NCBI RefSeq assembly: GCF_018403265.1
Contig: NZ_BOSI01000002.1
Span: 124,001 to 188,000 of the forward strand
Length of the DNA: 64,000 bases
Origin: Paenibacillus sp. J31TS4
GTDB lineage: Bacteria; Bacillota; Bacilli; Paenibacillales; NBRC-103111
Direction of reading: 5' to 3'
The stretch's first letter is position 1; every line of letters starts with the position of its first letter. The position numbers and the translations under genes were made by a program. Shown here piece after piece: positions 17,429 to 26,294 of the stretch. Below the pieces are notes generated by a model. It saw only the letters and a program-made list of their open reading frames with translations, had not been told where the DNA came from and searched no databases.

Positions 17429-17902
17429 ATGGCATTCGCCCACAGAACGGCCGCTCATGAAGATTTTCCGATTATCGCGGCATTTCCTCAGAGCCCGGAG
17501 GAACTCTTTTACATGTTTCCGAAGGGGCAGTATCCGCTGGCGCCGGAGCAGCTGGAAGAGGCGGCGCTCCGCCGTCTGGAACCGACGGTTATTCTCCGGG
17601 ATGGCCAAATCGCGGGATACGGCAATTTGTACACGGATGAGGACAGACAGGAGTATTGGCTGGGCAACGTCATCGTGGCTCCCGGCGTAAGAAACAGCGG
17701 AGCGGGGACGTATCTGATTCAAACGATGAAGGAGAAAGCCCGCTCCTATCAGGCCAAGCAGCTAAATCTGGTCTGTCACAACACGAACACAAAGGCGCTT
17801 CTGTTTTATTTCAAGCAGGGCTTTCTCCCCTACGGCTTGAAGCAAATGGAAGACTACAAGGGAGATCGCATCGCCGGCATTTTGATGGCTATAGATTTGT
17901 AG
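17429..17902 (+). CDS. GNAT N-acetyltransferase
   Basis: A 157-residue acetyltransferase with the strand-4/motif-A sequence L-G-N-V-I-V-A-P-G-V-R-N-S-G-A-G-T-Y-L-I around residues 75-95 and the C-terminal N-T-K-A-L-L-F-Y-F-K-Q-G-F. The ribosome binding site is GGAGGTG, 6 bases before the ATG. It resembles its upstream neighbour only at family level. Function unknown beyond acyl transfer. Confidence 0.8.
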   Translation: MAFAHRTAAHEDFPIIAAFPQSPEELFYMFPKGQYPLAPEQLEEAALRRLEPTVILRDGQIAGYGNLYTDEDRQEYWLGNVIVAPGVRNSGAGTYLIQTMKEKARSYQAKQLNLVCHNTNTKALLFYFKQGFLPYGLKQMEDYKGDRIAGILMAIDL

Positions 17903-18080
17903 GAGGAGGGCCCTCCTCTTCCGCAGCCTGCAATTCGGATTTTCTTATTTCCACGAACGGTTTTCGGATTATATGTATGGGGGATCCATCTACGCTGCCC
18001 TCTCTTTGCCCTTATCCGCTCTATGTGCAGTCGGATTGCTTACAGGACTGCGGAAACTGCTCAAGCGTTACGCAAGCTGA
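17895..18080 (+). pseudogene. Remnant of a membrane-protein C-terminus
   Basis: In the 309-base gap after the GNAT genes one frame encodes a protein-like tail: A-L-L-F-R-S-L-Q-F-G-F-S-Y-F-H-E-R-F, then a hydrophobic helix, then L-R-K-L-L-K-R-Y-A-S and a stop at 18078-18080. It has no plausible full-length start; ATG 17973 lies inside the protein-like part. It looks like the end of a lost gene. Family not recognised. Confidence 0.35.
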
Positions 18081-18157
18081 CGGCGGATTCGGTAGAGCAC
18101 CCGAACAAGCCGGACTCGATAGAGCAGCCAGAAAAACAAGAACATCCATGTCATAAA

Positions 18158-18189
18158 AGCAGCCTGCCCTCTCGCGAGGGCAGGCTGCT
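18158..18189 (-). terminator. Terminator of the TPM-domain gene
   Basis: Perfect 14-bp stem (AGCAGCCTGCCCTC with GAGGGCAGGCTGCT) and a TCGC loop. On the minus strand it is followed by TTTTATG. Confidence 0.8.
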
Positions 18190-18211
18190 GTCGTTATGTT
18201 CCTCCGTAGGC

Positions 18212-20656
18212 TCACCAGTTGGAGCCGCCGGACGAATTATTGTTGTTATTCCGGGAGCCGCCACCGCCGCCGGAGCCCCAGTTGGAGCCGCCCGACGAAT
18301 TGCCGCCGCCGTGGGAGGAGCCCGAGCCCGACCCCCAGTTGGAGCCGCCGGACTGCTGCTCTCGTGAGACCGCCATCCGGTATTCGTTCTCCATGCCGCT
18401 GACCAGCGACCGGATCGCGTTCGCTTCCTCCTGGGCCTTCTCGTACATGCCCGCGGCCAGCAGGCTGTGGATCGCATCCATCCGGGTGGCGTAATGGCGC
18501 TGGTAGCCGGCGGTGTTGACCCTGCCTCGCACTCGGCCGCTGACGGTCCGGAACCGGTCGTTCATCTCGCGGGCGAGCAGCTCGGCGCGCTCCTTGGCGG
18601 CGAGTACATCGCGGACCGTTCTCTCGAACCGGTCCGTCTCCGTCCGCAGCCGCTCCATGGTCCGGGCCAGCTCCTCCAGCCGGTAGGGAGGAGTGGCCAG
18701 CTGCCGGCGGGCTTCCTTCTGCAGCGCTTCGATGGCCTGCATCGCAGGCTCCATCGGGTAGCCGGCGTGGAAGCGCAGGTTCTGCGTCCGGATCAGCCGG
18801 GTTGCGGCCGTGAAGCTCGCCTCGCTCTGCTCCAGGCCGCGCTTCGCGTCAGCCACCGCGCGATCCCAGCCGCGGACCGCTTCTTCGCGCTGCTTGGCCG
18901 TCCGGTCGGCTTCGTCGCTCGCAGCGAGCATGCCGTCGAGCGCTTCCCGCGCCCGGTCGAACTCCTGATGCTCGTCATTCGTCAGCACCCGCACCACCGG
19001 CAGTCCGGCCTCGGCGGCGAGCAGCCGTTCCTCGGCTTGCTGGCCCTCCTTCCAGAACGGTTCCCAATGGGAGGGAGCGTAGGTCCGCCGGAGACGGTCC
19101 CATTCCGCATCCCGCTCGGCCGCGAGCCGGTGGTATTGCGCCAGCTTCTCCTCGAGGAAGCGGATATCGGTCTGGTTCTTCTCCTTCAAGTATGCCTGCC
19201 GGCGGGTCATCTCGACGGCATCGGCCAACAGGCTGTCGATCTCACTGGAGACTGCGCGCGCGTCGTCCATCTGCCCCGCCTTGAGCGCTTCCTCCAGGGG
19301 AGGAACCTTGGCTCGCGCCTTCTCGAGGTTGGCGAACGGGTCGGTATGGGGCAGCTTGAGGCCGTGCTCGCGGATGATCCCGTCCACCTCCTGGCGGGTC
19401 GCCGCCGCCCGTTCCGGGAACGTATGAAGAGCCTCCAGGTAGCGGGGGAATTCCTTCACGTCCCGCTCCCGGTCGTCGAGGTCCTTTTGCACCTTGTCCG
19501 CAACCTGCTGCGCTTCCACCGGATCGAAGACCGCGAGGTCCGAAGCACGGGCGATCTCCTGCTCGAGCCGGTCGAACTCGCCGAACAGATAGGTGAGGGG
19601 ATAGCCGTGCTCCCGGCCGATTCTTTCCGTCTCCGTGCGGAGGCGGATGCGCCGGTCCGCCTGCCCGGTAACCTGCGCTTTGACCGTCTTATCCACCTCG
19701 GTCAAATGGGCGATCTCCTGCTGCGCCTGCTGGCTGCGGCCCGTCAGGCCGGCGAGCCGGTCTGCCGCCTCCTGGTTCACGCGCAGCAAGGCGCGCAGAC
19801 TCAGCAGTGCCGGCGGGTTGTCCGTGAGCTCTCCGGCGAACGCGCTCGCCTCGATGGTCAGCGCCGAGAGCCGCTCATCCAGCTCGCGGACGATCCGCTC
19901 CGTGCTGCCCTGGACGAGCCCGTCGAACGGCTTCAGCGCCTCCGAGGCGCGTGCAATGTCGACGAGTAGCGCCTGTGCCTGCCCGGCTGTGCGTTTCAGC
20001 TGGCTGCGCTTGTACAGGCAGACGCCCAGGTAGACGAGCGCCGCCAGCACGAGGACTCCCGCGAACAGCGCCAGCAGCGGTGCTGCCGAGCGCTCCTGGG
20101 TGCCGGAGGTGCCCGAAGGCACGCTGCCGGGAGCAGCGGTCGGGCGGGCCGTCCGGTCTGGTGCCGGAGCCGATGGCACCGCCTGCAGTGTGGGCAGATT
20201 GTGCACCGCCTTCATGACGGCGATCGTTCCGGCGGCGAAGTCGCCCCTTTGCGCCTCCGGATTGAAGGTTTCCGTGACGAGCTGCCCAATGGATTGGTTG
20301 CCGAGCCGATACTTTGCGTCCAGCCTCGCGAGCAGCTCGGGATTGTTGAAGTTCATCTCCGTTCGGCGCTCGTTTTTGGCGATCAGGAGCAGGACGTCCC
20401 GGGAGGTCAGGCCCCAGGCCCGGTACACCTTCTCCGCGTAGACGGCGGGCTGCTCGCCGTTCAGGCTGTCCACCGTCAGCACATGAAAGGTATAATCCGG
20501 CCCTGCGGCCGCCTGCTCCACCTGCGTCTTGCCGCCGAGCATGCCGGCCGTATCGGTAACGAGGCCCGTCTGCGCCGGCACGTCTGCCGCCCATACGGGC
20601 AGGGCGGCGAGCAGACACAGCATGGCCAGCAGCAAGACTGCGCATCCTTTTTTCAC
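18212..20656 (-). CDS. TPM-domain membrane protein with long coiled coil and Gly/Ser/Asn-rich tail
   Basis: An 814-residue exported membrane protein starting at GTG. Order: signal peptide (1-23), TPM domain (TLP18.3/Psb32/MOLO-1 type, ~30-150) with D-V-L-L-L-I-A-K-N-E-R-R-T-E at 87-100, Pro/Thr-rich linker, one transmembrane helix (~192-213), about 500 residues rich in charged helical heptads resembling septation-ring or spectrin-like coiled coils, then a low-complexity tail with three G-G-S-N-W units, the last at the very C-terminus. The layout puts the TPM domain outside and the coiled coil inside. TPM domains act in photosystem repair, phosphatase or adaptor roles elsewhere; the role here is unknown, possibly envelope organisation. 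It is transcribed alone. Confidence 0.75.
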   Translation of the reverse strand: MKKGCAVLLLAMLCLLAALPVWAADVPAQTGLVTDTAGMLGGKTQVEQAAAGPDYTFHVLTVDSLNGEQPAVYAEKVYRAWGLTSRDVLLLIAKNERRTEMNFNNPELLARLDAKYRLGNQSIGQLVTETFNPEAQRGDFAAGTIAVMKAVHNLPTLQAVPSAPAPDRTARPTAAPGSVPSGTSGTQERSAAPLLALFAGVLVLAALVYLGVCLYKRSQLKRTAGQAQALLVDIARASEALKPFDGLVQGSTERIVRELDERLSALTIEASAFAGELTDNPPALLSLRALLRVNQEAADRLAGLTGRSQQAQQEIAHLTEVDKTVKAQVTGQADRRIRLRTETERIGREHGYPLTYLFGEFDRLEQEIARASDLAVFDPVEAQQVADKVQKDLDDRERDVKEFPRYLEALHTFPERAAATRQEVDGIIREHGLKLPHTDPFANLEKARAKVPPLEEALKAGQMDDARAVSSEIDSLLADAVEMTRRQAYLKEKNQTDIRFLEEKLAQYHRLAAERDAEWDRLRRTYAPSHWEPFWKEGQQAEERLLAAEAGLPVVRVLTNDEHQEFDRAREALDGMLAASDEADRTAKQREEAVRGWDRAVADAKRGLEQSEASFTAATRLIRTQNLRFHAGYPMEPAMQAIEALQKEARRQLATPPYRLEELARTMERLRTETDRFERTVRDVLAAKERAELLAREMNDRFRTVSGRVRGRVNTAGYQRHYATRMDAIHSLLAAGMYEKAQEEANAIRSLVSGMENEYRMAVSREQQSGGSNWGSGSGSSHGGGNSSGGSNWGSGGGGGSRNNNNNSSGGSNW

Positions 20657-21038
20657 CTTTTCATCCCCCTTTGCTTCGCTCCCCGTTGCTCCGACTCGTC
20701 CCGGAACGGGCGCTCCCGTCGTAATCGGCGGCGGCGCCGCGGCGGACCGGTGAGTCCGGCAGCTCTGTCTCCAGGCCCGGTCTCGGCTGGGGAGCGGCTG
20801 GCCTAATTGTCTTTTCTTGGTTCCATTATACTCGATGCGGGCTGCCGGGGCATGTCCGCCTCAGCGCTTCCTAATTGTACTTAGTGGGGGGCGGTAACCG
20901 CCTTCCAGTAGTGGAAAACAATGGTAATTCGGGAGGCGCTCTTTTATAATAAAAGTGTTGTTCACGTGGCTGCTTGCCCGGGGAAAGTGTTTTTGCGGTG
21001 CATACTGCCTTTGGGGTTAGGGAAGGGGGAAACAATTT
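20657..21038. promoter_or_regulatory. Divergent intergenic region with candidate promoters and a palindrome
   Basis: No gene is seen in these 382 bases. On the plus strand TATAAT (20945-20950) may be the -10 of the ABC operon, with a poor -35 (TGGTAA, 20922-20927). On the minus strand TATAAT at 20825-20830 could serve the TPM gene. GGCGGTAACCGCC (20890-20902) is a perfect palindrome and a possible operator. Confidence 0.4.
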
Positions 21039-22835
21039 ATGAAGCTCGACGCTCGGCCATACGGCCTGGCCGACGTGATTCGGCTGACGTTCCGAAGCTC
21101 GCCCGCGATGGCGGCTCTCGTCGCCCTGCAGACGCTGCTCGGCGGCGTCGTGCCGACGCTCCAGATCGTGGCCACCGCGAAGTTTCTCGACACGGCGCTG
21201 GCCGTCGTGCGGGGAGAAGCGGAGAGGGGAGCCATCTATGCCCCCCTCCTGATTGTGGTGGCGCTGCTCGCTTACAGCTGGATAGCGGGGGAGCTGAACA
21301 AGCTTGGGATGGTCCGCCTCGAGCTGGCCATCCGGGAGCAGTTCCGGACGGCCGTCCTGGAGAAGCGGGCGAAGCTCGCCTACCGGTACATAGAAGATCA
21401 TGAAGCGTGGGACGTCGTCTCCCGCGTCGCGAACAAGCCTGAGATTCAGCTGAAGAATGCCTATTCGGACCTGCTGTCGCTCACCGCACTCGGGCTGCGC
21501 GTATTCGGCGTACTGGGGCTCCTCGTTGCGCACGTCTGGTGGGCGGCGCTCCTCATCCTCGTCGTCTCGGTGCCGCTGTTCGCGCTGGCGGTCCGCAGCG
21601 GCCGGGCGACGTACCAGGCGAACCGGGACGTGTCCCGGCTCAAGAGACGATACGAATATATGCGGGACTTGCTGAAAGGAAGAGACGCGGTCGAGGAGCG
21701 GACGCTGTTCGGGTTCGGCGGGGCTATGAACGCCGCCTGGCAGCGGGAGTACGAGACGGCACGGGTTATCGAATACAATACGGAGAAAGCATGGTTCATC
21801 AAGATGAAGTCGGGGAGTGTGCTGACGGCGCTGCTGTCGATTGTCATCACGCTCGTCCTGCTCCAGCCGGTGCTGTCCGGGGCGCTGACGATCGGGATGT
21901 TTCTTTCTCTTGTCAATGCCATCTTCGGCATGGTTCAGATGATGTCCTGGCAGCTGACGCGCCAAGTGGAGCAGCTGGCGAAGCACCGGGAATTCATGCG
22001 GGATACGGCGCAGCTGGCGGCGATGGAGGAAGCCGAGGGAGCGTGCGAGGAGCCGGCGGCATCGCCTCCCGTGTTCAAGTCGCTGGAATTCGTGAACGTG
22101 CGGTTTCGCTATCCGGGCTCGGAGCGCCCGATTCTGGACGGTCTTACGCTGCGCATCGAGGCGGGCGCCCATTACGCCTTCGTCGGCGTCAACGGGGCGG
22201 GCAAGACGACGCTGACCAAGCTGCTGACCGGGCTGTACACGGATTATGAGGGCTCGATTCTGCTGAACGGCAGGGAGCTGTCGACTTACTCCCAGCCGGA
22301 GCTCAAAGCCTTCTTCTCCGTGGTCTATCAGGACTTCGCACGCTACTCGATCCGCCTAAGCGACAACATCGCGGTAGGAGATGTCCGGTCTCTCGGAGCC
22401 GGGCAGCTGGACGAGCGCATCCGCCATGTTATCGGCACGGTCGGTCTGGGGCCGGTCGTGGAGCGGCTTCCGCTCGGAGCCGATACCCCGCTCGGCAAGA
22501 TCAAGGAGGCGGGGCAGGACTTGTCAGGCGGCGAATGGCAGCGGCTCGCGATGGCCCGGGCGATGGTGAGCCCCGCGCCGCTGCGCATTCTGGACGAGCC
22601 GACGGCCGCGCTCGATCCGATCAGCGAGAGCCGGCTGTACGAGGAATTCGAGCGGATCAGCCGCGACAAGACGACGCTGTTCATCAGCCACCGGCTCGGC
22701 TCCACCAAGCTTGCCGACGCCATCTTCGTCATCGGGGAGGGGCGGGTGCTGGAGCAGGGCAGCCATCGGGAGCTGATGGCGCGCAGCGGGCTGTATGCCC
22801 GCATGTACGAAAGCCAGAGGAGTTGGTACCAATAA
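21039..22835 (+). CDS. ABC transporter, fused permease-ATPase, subunit 1
   Basis: A 598-residue half-transporter: an N-terminal six-helix domain (~1-320) and a C-terminal ATPase (~350-598). ATPase motifs: Walker A G-V-N-G-A-G-K-T-T (~383), signature L-S-G-G-E-W-Q-R, Walker B L-R-I-L-D-E-P-T-A-A-L-D, and the switch S-H-R-L-G-S-T. The ribosome binding site is AAGGGGGA. The next gene overlaps its end and encodes a second half-transporter, so they probably form a heterodimeric exporter. No precursor peptide, maturase or immunity gene is beside them, so the cargo (peptide, lipid or drug) is undetermined. Confidence 0.85.
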   Translation: MKLDARPYGLADVIRLTFRSSPAMAALVALQTLLGGVVPTLQIVATAKFLDTALAVVRGEAERGAIYAPLLIVVALLAYSWIAGELNKLGMVRLELAIREQFRTAVLEKRAKLAYRYIEDHEAWDVVSRVANKPEIQLKNAYSDLLSLTALGLRVFGVLGLLVAHVWWAALLILVVSVPLFALAVRSGRATYQANRDVSRLKRRYEYMRDLLKGRDAVEERTLFGFGGAMNAAWQREYETARVIEYNTEKAWFIKMKSGSVLTALLSIVITLVLLQPVLSGALTIGMFLSLVNAIFGMVQMMSWQLTRQVEQLAKHREFMRDTAQLAAMEEAEGACEEPAASPPVFKSLEFVNVRFRYPGSERPILDGLTLRIEAGAHYAFVGVNGAGKTTLTKLLTGLYTDYEGSILLNGRELSTYSQPELKAFFSVVYQDFARYSIRLSDNIAVGDVRSLGAGQLDERIRHVIGTVGLGPVVERLPLGADTPLGKIKEAGQDLSGGEWQRLAMARAMVSPAPLRILDEPTAALDPISESRLYEEFERISRDKTTLFISHRLGSTKLADAIFVIGEGRVLEQGSHRELMARSGLYARMYESQRSWYQ

Positions 22836-24715
22836 ACGCACAAGACAAGAAGACGACAGCCAAGGATGACCGGCGGCGGATCTCTCTTCCGGCCATCCTC
22901 GGCCGGCTGCTCCCATTCGTCATGCAGGCGATGCCGTGGTTTTTCCTTCTCTGTGTTGTGGTCGCCATCGTGCACGGGATGTCGTACGGCTTGATTACAC
23001 TCGTGTCGCAGCATTTTTTTGATGCGGTGACGCAGGCGGTTGCCGGGAAGACCGCCGTCCATATCGCCGTCTGGCTCGGCATCGGGCTCGGCGCAGTGAA
23101 CATCGGCTCGCAGGTGCTGAACGGCGTGCACAACTTCATGGGCAATACGTTCCTGAAGAAAATGAGCGGGTATTTGACGGTCCGGATGAATGCCAAAGCG
23201 TCCCGGCTGGACCCCGTCGCTTACGAAACTCCTGCGCTTCTCGATGACATCAACAAAGCCGACGAGGGTATGACGAACAGTCTGTTCATGCTGTTCACCG
23301 TCATGAATCTATTCGTCTTTTACGTGCCTTACTTTCTATTCATGGGCTTCTACCTGTACCAGCTGAAGCCGCTGCTCGCTATCTCGCTCTTGCTGGTGTT
23401 CGTGCCGGTTGCCGCCTCCCAGCTAATCCGCAGCGTCGTCTTCGCCCGCCTGGAGGACAAGGCGGCGCCGATCCGCCGTGAATTCGAGTATTACGAGCGC
23501 TGCATAGGCGACCGGGACTATTTCAAGGAAACCCGGCTGCTCGGGGCGTTCGGGTTCTTTCGAGAGCTGTACCGGACTTCACTTGTCCTCTTGAATCGCC
23601 AGACATGGACCGCCGAGTCCCGGACGGGGCTGCTTGAGATCGCGATGCGGCTGCTGACCCTGGCGGGGTACGTCGGCGTTTTGTACTTGCTGTTCGACGC
23701 TCTTCTGAAGGGTGAAATCTCGATCGGCGCCTTCTCCGCCGTCTTCGCCTCCATCGATATGATGTTCGGTATCATGAAGGAGATCGTCTCCGATCACTTC
23801 GGCTCGATCTCGCGCAATTTGGGGACGGTGCGCAATTTCATCCGCTTCCTCGATATGCCGGAGCGGGGCGGCCGGGAACTCGCGGTTGACGCGGGAGGCG
23901 GGATCGTACTGGCGGGTGCCCGTTTCCGGTATCCCGGAGCCGGGACGGACGCCCTCTCGGGCGTCGACCTGGAGGTGGAGCCCGGTGAGACGATCGCCAT
24001 CGTCGGGGAGAACGGCGCAGGCAAGACGACGCTCGTCAAGCTGCTGACCGGTCTCTACCTGCCGACCGAGGGGAGCGTGCGGATCGGAGGCGTCGACACC
24101 CGGGACGTTTCGGCTCCCGCGCTTTATCGAGGAATCTCCGGAGTGCTGCAAAAGTACCAGCGCTATAAGCTTTCCCTCCGAGACAATGTCGCGATCAGCG
24201 GCCGGACGGACGGGGACGAGCCGGACAGCCGGGATGACGACAGGCTGGAGCTTGCTGCGCGGAAGGCCGAGCTGGATGCCGGGTCCCCCGTCTTTCCCAC
24301 GGGCTGGGAGACGATGCTGTCGCGGGAGTTCGACGGCGTCGATCTGTCGGGCGGCCAATGGCAGCGGGTCGCCATCGCCCGCGGGTTCTACCGGGCGCAC
24401 GAGCTGGTCGTGCTCGACGAGCCGACCGCGGCGATCGATCCAGTGGAGGAGACGAGGCTGTACCGGCAGTTCGCGGAGATCGCCCGCGGCAAGACGTCGA
24501 TCATCGTCACCCACCGGCTCGGCTCCGCGCGGATCGCCGACCGGATCGTCGTCGTGGAGGAAGGCAGGCTGGCGGCGATCGGCACGCACGAGGAGCTGCT
24601 GCAGGCGGGAGGCAAGTATGCGGAGATGTACCGGGCCCAGGCCCAGTGGTACGGAAGGGACGAGGAAGAGGACGGATCGCCGGAACAGGAATTCCAAGTA
24701 CTGGTAGACAAGTAG
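22823..24715 (+). CDS. ABC transporter, fused permease-ATPase, subunit 2
   Basis: About 630 residues, same architecture as its upstream partner: hydrophobic domain to ~340, then Walker A G-E-N-G-A-G-K-T-T (~395), signature L-S-G-G-Q-W-Q-R (~508), Walker B V-V-L-D-E-P-T-A-A-I-D, and T-H-R-L-G-S-A. A ~25-residue acidic insert (D-G-D-E-P-D-S-R-D-D-D-R) lies between the Q-loop and signature. The start is uncertain: no ATG or GTG lies near. TTG 22823 is given, overlapping the upstream stop by 13 bases, but AGAGGAG is then almost adjacent; the ATA at 22832 would have better spacing. Both subunits keep intact catalytic motifs, unlike degenerate-site heterodimers. Confidence 0.8.
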   Translation: MVPINAQDKKTTAKDDRRRISLPAILGRLLPFVMQAMPWFFLLCVVVAIVHGMSYGLITLVSQHFFDAVTQAVAGKTAVHIAVWLGIGLGAVNIGSQVLNGVHNFMGNTFLKKMSGYLTVRMNAKASRLDPVAYETPALLDDINKADEGMTNSLFMLFTVMNLFVFYVPYFLFMGFYLYQLKPLLAISLLLVFVPVAASQLIRSVVFARLEDKAAPIRREFEYYERCIGDRDYFKETRLLGAFGFFRELYRTSLVLLNRQTWTAESRTGLLEIAMRLLTLAGYVGVLYLLFDALLKGEISIGAFSAVFASIDMMFGIMKEIVSDHFGSISRNLGTVRNFIRFLDMPERGGRELAVDAGGGIVLAGARFRYPGAGTDALSGVDLEVEPGETIAIVGENGAGKTTLVKLLTGLYLPTEGSVRIGGVDTRDVSAPALYRGISGVLQKYQRYKLSLRDNVAISGRTDGDEPDSRDDDRLELAARKAELDAGSPVFPTGWETMLSREFDGVDLSGGQWQRVAIARGFYRAHELVVLDEPTAAIDPVEETRLYRQFAEIARGKTSIIVTHRLGSARIADRIVVVEEGRLAAIGTHEELLQAGGKYAEMYRAQAQWYGRDEEEDGSPEQEFQVLVDK

Positions 24716-24793
24716 CCGGCGGTTCGGTACTATTTTGGTTGGTCAAGAAGGCGGCAAGACAGCCTTTACTATCCATCCATGGAGGGGTGCACG

Positions 24794-25363
24794 GTGAACA
24801 AAGAAGAGTTGGCACGCCGCATTTATGAGCTTTCCCACCTGCAAGGCGAGTTTGAACTGAGGTCCGGGCTGGTGTCCAGCGAGTACTTCGACAAATACCT
24901 GTTCGAGGCAGACCCTGCTGCGCTGCAGCGGATTGCCGAGCGGCTGACCGAGATCGTGCCGGAAGGAACCGAAGTGCTGGCAGGACTCGAGATGGGCGGA
25001 ATTCCGGTAGTCACCGCCTTGTCTCTGGCGTCGGGCGTACCGGCCGCCTTTGTCCGCAAGAAGGCGAAGGCTTACGGAACGTGCAAAATCGCCGAGGGCG
25101 CTCCGGTCGCAGGCAAACGGGTCTGCATCGTTGAGGATGTCGTGACGACGGGCGGGCAGGTGCTGCTGAGCGCGGAAGATCTTCGCCGGGCGGGTGCTGT
25201 CGTGGAGGATGTCCTGTGTGTCATTGAGCGGCTCCCGGAGGGACGGGAAAAGCTGAAGGCGGCGGGATTGACTCTGCACAGCCTCTATCGGATGGAGGAG
25301 CTTGCGGCTGCCGGCAAGCCGGGAGAGGAGCAGCAGCACGAGCAGGAGCAGGCCGCCCTGTGA
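24794..25363 (+). CDS. Orotate phosphoribosyltransferase-like protein
   Basis: A 189-residue type I phosphoribosyltransferase resembling PyrE, which joins orotate to PRPP in UMP synthesis. The PRPP loop is V-C-I-V-E-D-V-V-T-T-G-G-Q (~110-122); F-V-R-K-K-A-K-A-Y-G-T matches the PyrE V-R-K-x-x-K-x-H-G flexible-loop motif with Tyr in place of His. The start is taken as GTG 24794, 9 bases after GGAGGGG; ATG 24779 would lie on top of that site. It stands outside any pyr operon, so it may be a paralogue or act on another base. The C-terminus is unusually Glu/Gln-rich. Confidence 0.75.
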   Translation: MNKEELARRIYELSHLQGEFELRSGLVSSEYFDKYLFEADPAALQRIAERLTEIVPEGTEVLAGLEMGGIPVVTALSLASGVPAAFVRKKAKAYGTCKIAEGAPVAGKRVCIVEDVVTTGGQVLLSAEDLRRAGAVVEDVLCVIERLPEGREKLKAAGLTLHSLYRMEELAAAGKPGEEQQHEQEQAAL

Positions 25364-26253
25364 GAATCGGCGGCGTCTCCCGCGGCCCTCTCCAATCGGA
25401 CGGCGGAACGGAACGTGCGATGGGACTTGGGGTGGAGGGGAGGGGGGCTGCTGACGAACGCCCCTTACCCGCCCCGCATCGGCTGCCGCTGACGCCGCTA
25501 ATCGGGTTCGTGCTGGCGGTCGTCCTGGTTCAGCTGCTTTCTTTCTGGTGGGGAGCGGGTCTGCTGGTGCTGGCGGCGCTGCTCGGCCTAAGGTCCCCGC
25601 TCGCTGACCGTCCCCTTTGGTGGATGACTGGCCTTTACATAGCGGGGTACGGGATCTCCGTTTATGGGAAGACGGATCTCCTCGCCTTCTGGCACGGGTC
25701 GCGGGAAGCGGGGATCGTCTTATCCCGGCTCAGTCTCCTCGGCTTTCTGCTTCCCCTATGCTGGCTCGCGAGATGGAGACCGGGGAGCACCAACTATTTT
25801 GCTCTGGGAAGCTTCCGGGCTCCCATCCACACCCCCTTCATCTGGAGGGGCATCCGGGACCCGGTGTGGCGGTTCCTTTTGATTTTCCTGGCGGTGACGG
25901 GGACGGTCTCCGTCTTCCTTATCGACTTCGGCAGAGAGGATCTCCCCCGGCTGCTGGGCTACGGACTCCTGTTCGCCGTCGTCAATGCCGTGCTGGAGGA
26001 ATGGCTGTGGCGCGGCTATGTGCTGGCCCGGCTCGTGGATGCGGCAGGGGAGCGGGCGGGTCTGCTGTTCGCCGGCGCCGCCTTCGGTCTCTATCATTAT
26101 TCGATCGGGTTCCCCTGGCTGGTCTGCCTCCTGTTCATTCCGTGCGGCTGGCTGATGGGCGGCGTCACGATCCGCTCCGGCGGTCTCTTGCCGGTGCTGA
26201 TCCTGCACATCGTCATGAATGTGGTGTTTGTGTTGACAGGTCTGGTGTTTTGA
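25360..26253 (+). CDS. CPBP-family intramembrane metalloprotease
   Basis: A membrane protein of about 297 residues with roughly eight helices. The Rce1/CPBP (Abi) signature is clear: E-E-W-L-W-R-G (the E-E-x-x-x-R box, ~209), G-L-Y-H-Y-S-I-G-F (~244) and a final L-H-I-V-M-N (~285), which carry the catalytic Glu and metal-binding His. Starts at GTG overlapping the PyrE-like stop (GTGA), so translation is coupled. The first ~45 residues are polar and may not be translated if a later start is used. Family members act in CAAX-type processing or bacteriocin self-immunity; the role here is unknown. Confidence 0.8.
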   Translation: MRIGGVSRGPLQSDGGTERAMGLGVEGRGAADERPLPAPHRLPLTPLIGFVLAVVLVQLLSFWWGAGLLVLAALLGLRSPLADRPLWWMTGLYIAGYGISVYGKTDLLAFWHGSREAGIVLSRLSLLGFLLPLCWLARWRPGSTNYFALGSFRAPIHTPFIWRGIRDPVWRFLLIFLAVTGTVSVFLIDFGREDLPRLLGYGLLFAVVNAVLEEWLWRGYVLARLVDAAGERAGLLFAGAAFGLYHYSIGFPWLVCLLFIPCGWLMGGVTIRSGGLLPVLILHIVMNVVFVLTGLVF

Positions 26254-26294
26254 GGAGAGAGGAAGAGAACCAGTACCAAGAACAGGAGGCAGCG

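Noticed and set aside
18467-19969. 500-codon plus-strand frame opposite the TPM gene
   Set aside because: Arg/Gly/Leu-rich shadow with no start signal or motif.
21039-24715. Bacteriocin or lanthipeptide exporter
   Set aside because: No precursor peptide, peptidase domain or maturation gene is seen nearby.
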